A stretch of DNA of 64,000 bases from Aliiruegeria lutimaris (GTDB taxonomy: Bacteria; Pseudomonadota; Alphaproteobacteria; Rhodobacterales; Rhodobacteraceae). Positions 49,735 to 61,500 of this stretch are shown here, piece by piece. Positions within the stretch are counted from its first letter, which is position 1; each line of letters begins with the position of its first letter. The position numbers were made by a program, and so were the translations under genes. The stretch lies in assembly GCF_900099935.1 (NCBI RefSeq), contig NZ_FNEK01000003.1:1-64000 (forward strand). Reading direction: 5' to 3'. The notes under the pieces were generated by a model, which was not told the origin of the DNA, searched no databases, and saw only the letters and a program-made list of their open reading frames with translations.

Positions 49735-50703
49735 ATGATCCGGCCCCTTCTTTCCGCTTCCGCCCTGAGCCTGGCCGCAACCGCCCTCTGGGCCGACCCG
49801 CTGCCCTCCTGGAATGCGGGCGAGACCAAGTCCGCGATCATTTCCTTCGTCGAGGCGGTCACCGACCCGGCCTCCGAAACCTATGTCACCCCCGCCGACC
49901 GCATAGCCGTCTTCGACAATGACGGTACGCTCTGGGCCGAGCAGCCGGCCTATTTCCAGCTCTTCTTCGCCATCGACCAGGTAAAGAAACTCGACGCCTC
50001 TGCGCTTACCTCCGATGCCCTCAAGGCGGCTGCGGCGGGCGATGTCGAGGCGTTGCTTGCGACTGGCAAGGAAGGCTTGCTGGAAGTGCTGGCCGCCTCC
50101 CATACCGGCATGTCGGTGGCCGACTTCCAGGCCTCCGTTGCCGCGTGGCTGGACGAGGCCCGCCACCCCACCACCGGCAGGCCCTATGACGCGATGGTCT
50201 ACCAGCCGATGCTGGAGTTGCTGGTCTATCTGCGAGACGAAGGCTTCGACACCTATATCGTCTCCGGCGGCGGTATTGATTTCATCCGGGTGCTGGCGCC
50301 GGATGCCTATGGCATCGACGAGGCGCAGGTGGTGGGCTCCTCGCTCGTCACCGAATACGTGCTGGGCGAGGCCGGGCCGGTCCTGATGAAGATGCCCGAT
50401 CTCTTCTTCAACGATGACAAGGCCGGCAAGCCGGTGGCGATCAATCACCATATCGGCAAGCGCCCTATTTTTGCCGGCGGCAATTCGGATGGCGATTTCC
50501 AGATGCTGGAATGGACCACGTCGGGAGAGGCGCCGGGCTTCGGCCTTTATGTCCACCATACCGACGCAGATCGCGAATGGGCCTATGACCGCGAGGGCCA
50601 TATCGGCGTGCTGAACCGGGGGCTGGACGAGGGCGCCGAGCACGGTTGGCATTTCGCCGACATGGCGAAGGACTGGGCCGTGATTTTCCCCGCCACGGAA
50701 TGA
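49735..50703 (+). CDS. exported HAD-superfamily phosphatase
   Basis: A 322-residue protein with signal peptide LLSASALSLAATALWADP. The HAD motifs are motif I FDNDGTLWAEQPAYFQLFF (residues ~61-79), motif II IVSGGGIDFI, a Lys in the NDDKAGKP region and motif III GGNSDGDFQML. It is probably a periplasmic phosphoserine/phosphomonoester phosphatase. Position between the sulfatases and the MoxR operon suggests joint use in scavenging organic sulfate and phosphate esters, which is inference. Confidence 0.85.
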   Translation: MIRPLLSASALSLAATALWADPLPSWNAGETKSAIISFVEAVTDPASETYVTPADRIAVFDNDGTLWAEQPAYFQLFFAIDQVKKLDASALTSDALKAAAAGDVEALLATGKEGLLEVLAASHTGMSVADFQASVAAWLDEARHPTTGRPYDAMVYQPMLELLVYLRDEGFDTYIVSGGGIDFIRVLAPDAYGIDEAQVVGSSLVTEYVLGEAGPVLMKMPDLFFNDDKAGKPVAINHHIGKRPIFAGGNSDGDFQMLEWTTSGEAPGFGLYVHHTDADREWAYDREGHIGVLNRGLDEGAEHGWHFADMAKDWAVIFPATE

Positions 50704-50725
50704 GACCATGGTCCGCGAGTTCAGA

Positions 50726-50857
50726 ACGATCCTTCGGATCGTGCCTCCGGCGGGGATATTTGGAGGAAAGATGAATTCGGTGCGTGGGACCGGGCTTCCT
50801 CTTTCCGGAAATATCCCGGGGGAGTCGCGGCCTGCCGCGACGGGGGCAGCGCCCCCG
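50726..50857. repeat. clustered intergenic hairpins and Rhodobacterales-type short repeat
   Basis: Four elements lie together: hairpin ACGATCC-TTC-GGATCGT (50726-50742); CCTCCGGCGGGGATATTTGG at about 50744-50763, with an inverted partner GGAAATATCCCGGGGG at about 50807-50822; hairpin GTCGCGG-CCTG-CCGCGAC (50824-50841); and hairpin GGGGGC-AGC-GCCCCC (50842-50856). The CCTCCGGCGGGGATATTTGG motif is of the kind common between genes in this order of bacteria. It lies between the HAD stop and moxR. Confidence 0.6.
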
Positions 50858-50901
50858 ATCAAGACGATTGCGACCGGAATGTCCGTTGAGGAGAGGTTTC
50901 C

Positions 50902-51879
<978 letters not shown>

Positions 51880-51889
51880 GGCGCGGGCG

Positions 51890-52831
51890 ATGCCGGAGCC
51901 CACCACACCGCGCGACCCGCGCATCCACACCGATCTTGCCCATCTGCGCAAGCTGGCAGGTTCCGCACGCGCTCTCTCATTCCTGCCGCGCCAGCCCGCG
52001 CGTTCGGCGCTCAATGGCCGCCATGCCAGCCGGCTCCGGGGCCGGGGCCTCAATTTCGAGGAGCTGCGCAACTACCAGGTGGGGGACGACCCGCGCACCA
52101 TCGACTGGAAGGTAACCGCGCGCACCGGCGAGCCTTATGTGCGTGTCTATACCGAGGAGCGCGACCGCCCGGCGCTGCTGCTGGTCGATCAGCGCATGTC
52201 GATGTTCTATGGCAGCCAGCGCAACATGAAATCGGTTACCGCCGCCGAGGCCGCCGCGCTCGCGGCCTTCCGCATCCGCGCGCAGGGGGATCGCGTCGGC
52301 GGCATCGTCTTTACCGACGACACCCTGGCCGAGCTGCGCCCCAAGGCGTCGAATGTCGCACTGAACCGGCTGCTCACCTGCATTGCCGATGCCAATTGCG
52401 CGCTCCATGCCGAGCGCGAAGTCGCCCGCTCCATGCCGCTCAACCGACCGCTGGAGGCCGCCGCGCGGATCGCCACAACCGGCAACCTGATCCTTGTCTT
52501 TTCCGATTTCGCCGAAGTGGACGACAAGACCGAGCGTCTTGTCCGCCGGCTCGCGCAGCATAATGACGTGATCCTCTTCCCGGTCTCCGACCCGTCCGGC
52601 CTCAGCTTGCCGGAAGATTTCCGCATCGTTGCCTCGGATGGCACCTTGCAGGTCGAGCTTGATGCGCGCGAGGCCGAGACGATGCGACGGGTCGAGGAAG
52701 TCGTCGGCTCCCGCATCGCCCGTGCCATTGGCTGGACGCGGAAATACGGCGTGCCGGTGCTGCCGCTCTCGGCCGGGCGCGAGACGCTGCCGCAGCTGAT
52801 GGAGCTGATGGGCCTGCGGGGAGGGCGCTGA
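51890..52831 (+). CDS. DUF58 protein of the MoxR operon
   Basis: A 313-residue protein with the DUF58 core motif LRGRGLNFEELRNYQVGDDP-RTIDWK (residues ~47-72) and a VWA-like fold after it (ALLLVDQRMSMFYG, VFSDFAEVDD). DUF58 proteins always pair with MoxR. It starts 10 bases after moxR, and the stop overlaps the next ATG by one base. Confidence 0.92.
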   Translation: MPEPTTPRDPRIHTDLAHLRKLAGSARALSFLPRQPARSALNGRHASRLRGRGLNFEELRNYQVGDDPRTIDWKVTARTGEPYVRVYTEERDRPALLLVDQRMSMFYGSQRNMKSVTAAEAAALAAFRIRAQGDRVGGIVFTDDTLAELRPKASNVALNRLLTCIADANCALHAEREVARSMPLNRPLEAAARIATTGNLILVFSDFAEVDDKTERLVRRLAQHNDVILFPVSDPSGLSLPEDFRIVASDGTLQVELDAREAETMRRVEEVVGSRIARAIGWTRKYGVPVLPLSAGRETLPQLMELMGLRGGR

Positions 52832-53313
52832 TGGCGGACCTTCCCGAGACGGATGGCAAGAACCTCGTCGAGATGCTCGACATGCTCAAGCCGATCCCGG
52901 AACCCGAGCCGATCTCGATGATCCCAGCCACGTCGGGCTGGATCTGGCTCGGCCTCGCGGTGATCGGCCTGCTGTGTTTTGCCGGCTACCGCGCGCGGCG
53001 GTATTGGAACGCGAATGCCTATCGACGCGCCGCACTTGCCGAGCTGGCACGGGCGGGCGACAAGCCGGAGGCGATTGCCGCCATCCTGCGCCGTGCCGCG
53101 CTCGTGGCCTATCCGCGTGCCGATGTGGCCAGCCTGACTGGCCCGGACTGGTGCGCCTTTCTCGACAAGAGCTACGGCGGGGACGGGTTCTCGGGCGACC
53201 TCGGCGCCGCGCTCACCCGCGCCCCGTGGCGGGAGGTGCCGACGGATCCGGCCGTGACCGCACTGGCACGGCGCTGGCTCAAGAGCCACAAACCGGCGAG
53301 GCGCGTGACATGA
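52831..53313 (+). CDS. DUF4381 membrane protein of the MoxR operon
   Basis: A 160-residue protein with one membrane helix (residues ~33-52, WIWLGLAVIGLLCFAGYRAR) and a cytoplasmic domain containing RRAALVAYPRADVASLTGPDW, the DUF4381 signature. It overlaps the BatA gene by 4 bases. It probably anchors the MoxR/Bat complex to the membrane. Confidence 0.88.
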   Translation: MADLPETDGKNLVEMLDMLKPIPEPEPISMIPATSGWIWLGLAVIGLLCFAGYRARRYWNANAYRRAALAELARAGDKPEAIAAILRRAALVAYPRADVASLTGPDWCAFLDKSYGGDGFSGDLGAALTRAPWREVPTDPAVTALARRWLKSHKPARRVT

Positions 53314-54293
53314 CGCTGTCGCTGGCCTTCCCCTGGGCGCTCCTGCTGCTGCCCGCACCGCTGCTGGTCTGGCGTTTCGCGTCGCCCCATCGCGACCGCA
53401 CCCGCGCGCTGCGCATTCCTTTCTTCCGCCAGATCACGGAGGCTGCCGGGCTGGAGCCACGCCCCGGTTCCGTCATCCTTCAACGCCGAAAGGTACAGAT
53501 GCTTGCCGCTATTCTGTGCTGGCTGTTGCTGGTGCTGGGCCTCGCGCGGCCGGAACTGCTCGGCCAAAAAGTGGTGGTGGAAAAGGCCGCGCGCGACATG
53601 GTGCTGGCGGTCGATATTTCCGGCTCGATGGATGCGCGCGATATGCAGGACGAGGCGGGCGAGCGCCAGCAGCGCCTGCAATTGGTCAAGGACGTCGTGG
53701 GCGGCTTCATCGAGGCGCGCGACGGCGACCGCATCGCGCTCATCGTCTTTGGCACCCGCGCCTTCGTGCAGACGCCCTTTACCGAGGATCTCGACTCCGT
53801 GCGCGAATTGCTCGACGGCACGCAGGTCGGCATGGCCGGGCCGGATACTGCCATTGGCGACGCCATCGGGCTGGCCATTCGCACATTCGAAACCTCGGAG
53901 GTGGAGCAGCGGCTGCTCGTGCTGCTCTCCGATGGCGCGGACACGTCGAGCCGCATGTCTCCCGTCAACGCCGCCGAGATCGCCGCGCAGGAAGGCGTCA
54001 CGATCTACACCATCGGCGTGGGCGACCCGACGGGGGCAGGCGATGACAAGGTCGATCTCAAGGCGCTCGAAGACATCGCCAACCGTGCGGGTGGCCAGTT
54101 CTACTACGCAACCGATGGCGAGGGCTTGCAGGCGATCTATGCCGAGATCGAACGGCTCAATCCGCGCATCACCGAAACCGTCAGCTTCCAGCCAAAACAG
54201 CCGCTGGCCTGGATCCCCTTCGCGCTGGCCGCGGTGATCATGATACTGGCGAGCGGATGGATGCAGATGACAAGCCGCAGGAGGGAAGCATGA
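53310..54293 (+). CDS. BatA-type VWA-domain membrane protein
   Basis: A 327-residue protein with an N-terminal membrane pair and a C-terminal helix (IPFALAAVIMILASGWMQM) around a VWA domain. The MIDAS motif is VDISGSMDARDM (around residues 100-111), with LLSDGADTSS and the following Asp-containing loops. The ATG at 53310 overlaps DUF4381 by ATGA; the longer upstream frame is a shadow. Confidence 0.9.
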   Translation: MTLSLAFPWALLLLPAPLLVWRFASPHRDRTRALRIPFFRQITEAAGLEPRPGSVILQRRKVQMLAAILCWLLLVLGLARPELLGQKVVVEKAARDMVLAVDISGSMDARDMQDEAGERQQRLQLVKDVVGGFIEARDGDRIALIVFGTRAFVQTPFTEDLDSVRELLDGTQVGMAGPDTAIGDAIGLAIRTFETSEVEQRLLVLLSDGADTSSRMSPVNAAEIAAQEGVTIYTIGVGDPTGAGDDKVDLKALEDIANRAGGQFYYATDGEGLQAIYAEIERLNPRITETVSFQPKQPLAWIPFALAAVIMILASGWMQMTSRRREA

Positions 54294-55822
54294 TGGGCGG
54301 CTTCCTCGACGCGCTCGGTGCATTCCACCTGCTCAGGCCGTGGGCTTTGCTGGCGCTGCTCCCGCTGGCGTTGCTGTGGTGGCGCATCCGGGCCTTGCGC
54401 GGTGATTACGGCAAACCTGCCACCGGCATCGCGCCGCATCTGGCCGAGGCCCTGACAGTCGGGCAGGGGGGGGAGCGTCGCCTGCAACCCATCGACCTGG
54501 TGATGGCAACGGTGATCCTGCTGGTGCTGGCCGCGTCCGGGCCGACATGGAGCCGCGTGCCCAACCCGCTCCTTGCGCAGAGCGCGCCGCTCGTGGTGGC
54601 GCTGGAGGTCTCCGAGAGCATTGAGGCGCCGGACCTGCCGCCGAACCGGCTCGACCGGGCGAAGTTCAAGATCCTCGACCTCGTGGAGGACCGCGCCGGC
54701 GCGCGCACTGCGCTCATCGCCTATGCTGGCACCGCCCACCGCGTCGCCCCGCTGACCGAGGACCCGAATATCCTGCGCTCCATGCTGGAGGCGCTCACAC
54801 CCGCCGTCATGCCTCAGACAGGCGACAATGCCACCGCCGCGCTGGAACTGGCAAAGGAAGAACTGGCGAAATCGGAGACGCCCGGTGCGATCCTCTTCGT
54901 GCTGGACGCGTTGAACCAGTCCGATGTCGCGGCGTTTGCCGATCTGGGCGAGATCCCGATGATCTTCCTTCTTGCCGCCCCCGAAGGCAGCCCGCGCGGG
55001 GCGCTGGATGCGCTGCCCGGCGCGCAGGTGATCCAACTCACGGCGGACGACACCGACATCCGCGCCATCGACCGCGCCGCCGCCTCGGCCTATCGCGCCG
55101 CACTTCTGGGCGATGAACGGCTCGACTGGGATGATCGCGGCTGGCTGCTCGGCTGGCTCGCCCTGCCGCTTCTGCTGATGTGGTTCCGCCGTGGCTGGAC
55201 GATGCGATGGGCTGTGCTGCTGACGCTTGGACTTGGGGTCTCCGCACCGGGGACAGCACGCGCCGATGTGGTGGACTGGTTCTTTACCCCCGATCAGCAA
55301 GGGATGCGCGCCTATCGGCAAAAGGACTTTGCCCGCGCCGCAGAGCATTTCCAGGACCCGATGTGGCGCGGCCTCGCACTGTTCCGCTCGGGGCAGTACC
55401 CGGATGCGGTGGACCTCTATTCCCGGCTGGACACGCCCGAGGCCGCCTTTGGCGAGGGCATGGCGCGGACGCGCAACCGCGAATACCGCCCCGCCATCGC
55501 GGCCTATGAAAAGGCGCTTGAATTGCAGCCGGATTTCCCGGAGGCGGAGTGGAACCTGGAAGTCACCAAGGCGATCCTGACCTATGTCGAGGACGCGCGG
55601 GAGGCGGGCGATACCGGCGAGGAACAGGGGATCGGGGCCGACGATGTCGTCTTCGACAACGAGGCGGAGCGGGGCGCGGAGACGCAGAAAGACTACTCGG
55701 AGCAGGAGGAGGGGCAGGGCTTCCAGACCGCCGAGCAATGGATGCGCTCGGTTGATACCGATATGGGGGATTTCCTGCGCACGCGCTTCCTGCAGGAGAA
55801 TGCGAACGGGGGGCAGCCATGA
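54290..55822 (+). CDS. BatB/BatC-type protein: VWA domain fused to TPR region
   Basis: A 510-residue protein. Membrane helices at the start (PWALLALLPLALLWWRIRAL) and before residue ~300 enclose a VWA-like domain whose MIDAS site is altered: VALEVSESIEAPDL has Glu in place of the first Asp. The C-terminal ~200 residues carry TPR repeats (FRSGQYPDAVDLYSRLDTPE, YRPAIAAYEKALELQPDFPE), as in BatC. It is coupled to its neighbours by ATGA at both ends. Confidence 0.87.
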   Translation: MMGGFLDALGAFHLLRPWALLALLPLALLWWRIRALRGDYGKPATGIAPHLAEALTVGQGGERRLQPIDLVMATVILLVLAASGPTWSRVPNPLLAQSAPLVVALEVSESIEAPDLPPNRLDRAKFKILDLVEDRAGARTALIAYAGTAHRVAPLTEDPNILRSMLEALTPAVMPQTGDNATAALELAKEELAKSETPGAILFVLDALNQSDVAAFADLGEIPMIFLLAAPEGSPRGALDALPGAQVIQLTADDTDIRAIDRAAASAYRAALLGDERLDWDDRGWLLGWLALPLLLMWFRRGWTMRWAVLLTLGLGVSAPGTARADVVDWFFTPDQQGMRAYRQKDFARAAEHFQDPMWRGLALFRSGQYPDAVDLYSRLDTPEAAFGEGMARTRNREYRPAIAAYEKALELQPDFPEAEWNLEVTKAILTYVEDAREAGDTGEEQGIGADDVVFDNEAERGAETQKDYSEQEEGQGFQTAEQWMRSVDTDMGDFLRTRFLQENANGGQP

Positions 55823-57090
55823 GAGTGTTCGTCCTCGCTCTTAGCCTTCTGCTGCTCCCTCTCGGTCTCCTTGCCCAGACAGAGAACGCAGCCACGCAAT
55901 CGGCGGTCGAACCGCTCGTCCGGGTTTCGCTGGAGCCGGAAACCGGCGTGGTGGGCCAACCGATGGTGCTGCGTATCTCGATCCTCGTGCCGACCTGGCT
56001 GCCGCAGCCGCCCGCCTTCCCGAGCATGGAGGCGCCCAATGTCATCACCCGCTTGCCCGAACGCGCCTCGGGGCCGATCAGCGAAAGCGTAAATGGCGAG
56101 ACGTGGTCGGGCGTCAGCCGCGCCTATCGCCTCTACCCGATGCTGCCGGGCGAGGTGAGCCTTCCGGCGCAAAGCATCACCGTGACCTATGCCGACCCCG
56201 ACACCACCCAGCCCGTGACATATGAGGCGCCGCTGGAGCCGATCCGCTTCCAGGTGCGTGTGCCGGAGGGCGCGGAGGGGCTGGACCCGCTGATCCTGGC
56301 CAGCGGCTTCACGCTGGAGCAGAGCATCGAGGGCGCGGATGGTCCGCTGGGGCAGGGAGAGGCGGCAACCCGCACCGTTACTGCCCGGATCGAGGGCACC
56401 TCGCCGCTGTTCATTCCGCCCCTGTTACCGGGTGTGCAGAGCGATGCAGTCAAAGCCTATCCCAGGGATCCCGTCGTGCGGGAGACGGAGGAGCGCGGCG
56501 TGCTGTCCGGCAGCCGGACCGAGGTGGAAACCTATGTCGCGCAATATGGCGGGGCGGTGGATCTGCAGGCGATCGCCCTCGACTGGTTCAATACCGACAG
56601 CGGCAAGGTGGAAACCGCGCGCCTCGAAGGGGCGCGGCTGGAGGTTGACGCGCCCGCGGCGCCGGCCCTGCCGAAGGTTACCCCGCGCGAGGTCGCAATG
56701 CTGGTGGGGGCAGGGCTGTTGTTCGGGCTGCTGCTGTGGGCCGGCAACCGGTGGCTCCTGCCGCCGCTGAAGAGCCGGCACGCCGAGCGCCGCGCGGCGC
56801 GGCTGGCCAGCGAGGGGTTTGCCGCCCATGAAGTGGCGCGCGCCATTGCGCAAACGGACCTGTCGGGTGTTGTAACGGCGCTGGCGCTCTGGTCGCAGCG
56901 TTGCCCGGGCGATGAGGATGCGCTGGAGCCCGCGCTGGCCGCGATTGGCGCCGAACGTTTCGGCCGCGGCGGTGGCGATGCCGGGCAGGCGGCCTGGCAA
57001 CAGCTGCGGGTTGTCTTCGAGGCCGAGCGCAAGCGCCGCCTTCACGGCACGAACGGGCGCGGTGCGCTCCCGCCCCTGAACCCATCCTGA
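55819..57090 (+). CDS. BatD-like exported membrane protein
   Basis: A 423-residue protein with signal peptide VFVLALSLLLLPLGLLAQ, periplasmic Ig-like domains (VSLEPETGVVGQPMVLRISI) and a C-terminal membrane helix (VAMLVGAGLLFGLLLWAGNR), followed by a basic cytoplasmic tail. This is the BatD layout that closes MoxR/Bat operons. It overlaps the preceding gene by 4 bases. Confidence 0.87.
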   Translation: MRVFVLALSLLLLPLGLLAQTENAATQSAVEPLVRVSLEPETGVVGQPMVLRISILVPTWLPQPPAFPSMEAPNVITRLPERASGPISESVNGETWSGVSRAYRLYPMLPGEVSLPAQSITVTYADPDTTQPVTYEAPLEPIRFQVRVPEGAEGLDPLILASGFTLEQSIEGADGPLGQGEAATRTVTARIEGTSPLFIPPLLPGVQSDAVKAYPRDPVVRETEERGVLSGSRTEVETYVAQYGGAVDLQAIALDWFNTDSGKVETARLEGARLEVDAPAAPALPKVTPREVAMLVGAGLLFGLLLWAGNRWLLPPLKSRHAERRAARLASEGFAAHEVARAIAQTDLSGVVTALALWSQRCPGDEDALEPALAAIGAERFGRGGGDAGQAAWQQLRVVFEAERKRRLHGTNGRGALPPLNPS

Positions 57091-57187
57091 AGCCCGTGGA
57101 AACCGGCGCGCGCTGCGGCGCTCTTTCGCATGGCGCCGGGCGCGGGCATGGCCATTCTCGGGCAAGGCAACGCGAAAGGGATACGAC

Positions 57188-57709
57188 GTGACCGACAAGC
57201 CGGAAATCCGAGACGGAGAGCATCTGCTCGACTTCGATCCCGCCGAGCGCACCGAGGCCGGTGTTGCCTTCATCGGCCATATCCGCAGCCCCTGGACCGA
57301 GCGCGCGGAGTGCCCCCGCAACATCTCCACCGCCCGCGAGGACGGGCGCGGCGCGCGGATCGTGCTGCGGGAGGGCTACGCGGAGGGGCTCGCCGGGCTG
57401 GAGGCCGGGCGGCACCTGATGGTGCTCTACTGGATGGACCGGGCGCGGCGCGACCTGATCGTGCAGAACCCGCGCCACACATACGCCCCGCGCGGCACCT
57501 TCGCCCTGCGCTCGCCCAACCGGCCGAACCCGGTCGCCATGTCCGCGGTGACCATCCGCTCCATCGACCTCGCGTCGGGCGAAATCGAGATCGACGCCAT
57601 CGATTGCCTGGACGGAACCCCGGTCGTGGACATCAAGCCCTGGCTTCCCGGGATCGACGTGCCGGCAGGCGTTTCGGTGCGGGAAGAATCGGATAGCGCC
57701 CGTTCGTGA
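57188..57709 (+). CDS. trmO: TrmO-family tRNA (N6-threonylcarbamoyladenosine37-N6) methyltransferase
   Basis: A 173-residue SAM-dependent enzyme of the TsaA/TrmO beta-barrel class that methylates t6A37 of tRNA-Thr. Signatures are GHIRSPWTERAECPRNI (residues ~30-46), TFALRSPNRPNPVAMSAVTI with the conserved RSPxRPNP, and CLDGTPVVDIKPWLP. The sequence is complete. It lies 97 bases after the Bat operon and is probably not part of it. Confidence 0.9.
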   Translation: MTDKPEIRDGEHLLDFDPAERTEAGVAFIGHIRSPWTERAECPRNISTAREDGRGARIVLREGYAEGLAGLEAGRHLMVLYWMDRARRDLIVQNPRHTYAPRGTFALRSPNRPNPVAMSAVTIRSIDLASGEIEIDAIDCLDGTPVVDIKPWLPGIDVPAGVSVREESDSARS

Positions 57710-58526
57710 TTCGCATCACCATTGGCGGAGCGAGTCGGTCTGGGCGGCACAATCTCGGCTCAGAGCCTGAAATTGGTGCTCGAACGATAACGATCCATTA
57801 ACCGTTTTGGCAAAACCCTTCCGATTTGTGGCAAGATCTGGGCGTTGACGTGACGTCTTCTTGATTGTTGCCAATCGTGAAACGCAACCATCAACATATG
57901 GTGCCGGAACTGCCGGTTTGCGGGGGGTGCAGGGCTGAAATGTGTCGGAAACATGGCGGAGCGGTCTCACAAAGCCGCAAAACCGGAAACAATTGGCACC
58001 GTGGGTCAGTCGGGCGAGTCCCGAGAAATATAGGATTTCCACGGTATTGCCCCATTTCCGTCGCCATTTTTCCGACAATTTTCGCTTCCTTGGCTACATC
58101 CTGACGCGGTATACCTGAACGGCCTGACTGGGGGGCGTTGACTTTTGGCCACGGGGGCGGCCGCACGCAGGAACATGGCCGGGGGGGTCGTGGGTGAACC
58201 ATGCGATTATGCGATCGCAGGCGGACATGCGGGACGTCGGTGTGGGAATTACACCGTGCAGGCGTCCAGGCGGATTTCGACGTTTCATTCCACCTCGGCA
58301 TAGGTTCGGCAGATCCTTGAGGGCCATTCGCCCCGTGTGGGTCTGTTGGTGTGAAAGTGAACGGATTGGAGTTGGCCAAATGGCAACCGGTAAGACACAG
58401 ACGAGACCCGAGCGCAGCGCGGTGCCTGTGCGTCGTTCCGTTCGCATTCGGAACACGAAATCAAGTTTTAATCGTCACGGGTCCAATATGCCGCGACCCC
58501 ACGGCTTTAATCGATAGGAGGCGGCT
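57710..58526. other. long intergenic region upstream of the RTX/Hint gene
   Basis: About 815 bases with only weak shadow frames on both strands. It is lower in G+C in places and ends with a TAGGAGG ribosome-binding site for the 58527 start. No recognised operator, RNA gene or repeat was found; a long regulated leader for the secreted protein is possible. Confidence 0.4.
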
Positions 58527-61500
58527 ATGACCAATGTCCTTTTGGATTTCAACGATCTGGCCACGGGCGCCATCGTTGGCGATCAATTCAATGACCTCGG
58601 CGTTACGATTTCGTCTGGATCCACCGGCAACCCGCCGATGATTTTCGACACGGCTAACCCGACAGGCGGAGACTATGACCTCGCTTCGGAAACGGCCGGC
58701 AAGGCGCTGATCATTTCCGAAGACGGCGATTCCACCGACCCGGACGACAATGCCGGCGGTGGAACGATCACCTTTGACTTCGACAGCGCGGCGCATGTGC
58801 GCAGCCTGAACCTGATCGATTTCGAACATGGCGGCGAGATCCGCTGCTATGACGAAAATGGCGATGTGATCAAGACGATCACGCTGCCGGGCACCGCCGA
58901 TGGCGGTTACTATTTGGCCGAGGTCGACTGCGAGGGTGTCTTCTCGATGGAGGTCTATTTCCCGGCCTCCGGCGCGATCGACGACCTGGCCTATTCCATC
59001 GACCTGCCGGCGGAGCTCGACGGCATCGTCGAGGGCACGAATGGCGACGACTATATCGACGACGCCTATACCGGCGACCCCGAAGGCGACATGATCGACA
59101 ATGGCGATGCCGTCCTGCCCGGCGAAGGCCCGGACGACGACATCGTCTATGCCGGCGCGGGCAACGATACCGTTCTGGGCGGCGAGGGCGACGACGAGAT
59201 CTGGGGCGACCGTGCCCAGGTCGAGAACGACACCGTGACCATTACGCTGGGCGAGGGGACGACCGTTTCCTATCCGAACCAGCTTTTCGTCTACACCATC
59301 GACCCTGACACGGGCGAGATCTCCAACCTGGAGATCCTGAGCTCCAATACGATCCACGAGGGCGGCAACGTCTATGAATACGACGTCCAGCCGGGCGATA
59401 TCGTCGGCGTCGGCATCTACAGCCCGGACGGCACCTTCCTGTCCTCGGGGTATGGCGCCAATGTCGACCTGAACAGCGACGGCGTGGAGCATACCACCCT
59501 CGTCGGCGTGGATTCGAACGGCGCGGTGACGATTGCGTTCGAAGACATGAAGAATCTGGGCGACGCGGATTTCAACGATGTGGTCGTGACGGTGGACCTG
59601 GGCAATTCCGGCGCCACCTTTGACAACGCCCATGTCGACTACACCTCTGATGCGCCCGATCCCGATGATAGCGCGGCGGGCGATGACATGCTCGACGGCG
59701 GCGTCGGCGATGACGAGATCCATGGCGGTGGCGGCAATGACACCATCATCGGCGGCGACGGATCCGACACGGTCTATGGCGACGACGGCGATGACGTGAT
59801 CGACACTTCCTCGACCGGCATTCCGCTGCCCGATCTGGGTTTCGGTCCCTATGGTCCCGTCCCGATTATTCCGGCCGATAGCGACCCGACCGACGACATG
59901 GACACCGTCTATGGCGGCGCGGGCAACGACACGATCACCACCGGCGACGATGCCGACTATATCGACGGCGGCGAAGGTGACGACACCATCGATGGCGGGC
60001 TGGATGCCGACACGATCCTGGGCGGCGACGGTGCCGATACGATCATCGGCGGCGAAGGCTCCGACGAAATCGATGGCGGCGCGGGCGACGACACCATCTA
60101 TGGTGGTCTCGGCGCCGACCCGGCGCTCGACCCGCTGAACATCAAGGATGACGGCACCGACACTTACGGCGCCGATCCGACGCCGGATAACGGCATGGAT
60201 GTGATCCATGGCGGCGACGGTAACGACACCATCTATGGCCAGGACGACGACGACACGATCTACGGCGATGCCGGCAACGACTATATCGATGCCGGGATCG
60301 ACGATGACTATGTCGAAGGCGGCGAGGGCGACGACACCATCCTCGGTGGCCAGGGCGATGACGAGCTGCATGGCGGCGACGGCGCGGACAACGTGTTCGG
60401 CGGCGAAGGCGCCGACACGATCACTGGCAGCGCAGGCGGCGATATCCTCTTTGGCGGCTTCGACAGCGACACCGATACCATCGATGGCGGCGACGATGCC
60501 GATATTATCGGTGCACTTGCCGGCGATGTGGTTGTCGGCGGCGAGGGTGGCGACGATAACGACGCTCTGGTCGTCGGTGGGCTGGCCACGGTTGATTACG
60601 ACGACACCGACCCGGAAGCCGGTACTGTCACCTTCTATGACGAAGACCTGAACGAAGTTGGCACTGCCGAGTTCTCGGAAATCGAGAATGTCTATGTGGT
60701 TGGCGGCAACACGGATCCCGCCCTAGCCAGTACCTTTGCAACCGGCTTCAACTCCATCGACGGCGTGGTCGAGGGTACAAGTGGCGACGACCTGATCGAC
60801 ACCAGCTACACCGGCGACCCCGATGGCGACATGGTCGATGGCGACGACGCGGTCCCGCCGCTCGTCGACGAGGAAGATGTGATTGTCGCTGGCGATGGCG
60901 ATGATACCGTCTATGCCGGACTCGATTCCGATCTGGTCTTTGGCGGTGACGGCAATGACACAATCTTCGGCGAGGAGGGCAGCGACGGTATTGCCGGCGG
61001 CGATGGAAACGACACGCTGAGCGGTGGAGAAGGGCGTGACATCGTCTTTGGCGAAGATGGTGACGACACCATCTCGGGCGATGCCAACGTGGCCGGCGAT
61101 GGCGGCGACCTGCTATATGGCGGCGACGACCAGGACACTTTCGTTAACGTGGGCGACAAGGACTTCGTGGTCGGTGGCGAAGGTGGTGTCGACAATGACA
61201 CGCTCGACCTGACCGGCCTCGGTCCGCTCAAGGTGACCTGGACCAATAACGATCCGACCACCGAATCCGGCTTCGTGGAGTTCTTCGATGCGCCGGGCGG
61301 CAACGTGATCGGCCGAACCGAGTTCCGCGAGATCGAGAACATCATCCCCTGCTTTACCCCGGGCGCCCGCGTGGCGACGCCCTCGGGCGAAAAGCTGGTG
61401 GAAGAGCTCTGCGTCGGCGACAAGGTTCTGACTCGCGACAACGGTGTTCAGGAAATCCGCTGGTACGGCCAGAAGCGGCTCGACTATGGCACGCTCGCCT

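Noticed and set aside
48042-49862. 606-codon frame antisense to the second sulfatase
   Set aside because: Shadow of the sulfatase gene, running through the terminator into the HAD gene.
57716-58078. 120-residue minus-strand frame in the long intergenic region
   Set aside because: No ribosome-binding site, no family signature, and codon use unlike the neighbouring genes.
59090-61200. Repetitive DNA that could be mistaken for a CRISPR or tandem-repeat array
   Set aside because: The repeats are in frame and encode RTX nonapeptides; spacing and sequence vary as expected for coding repeats.
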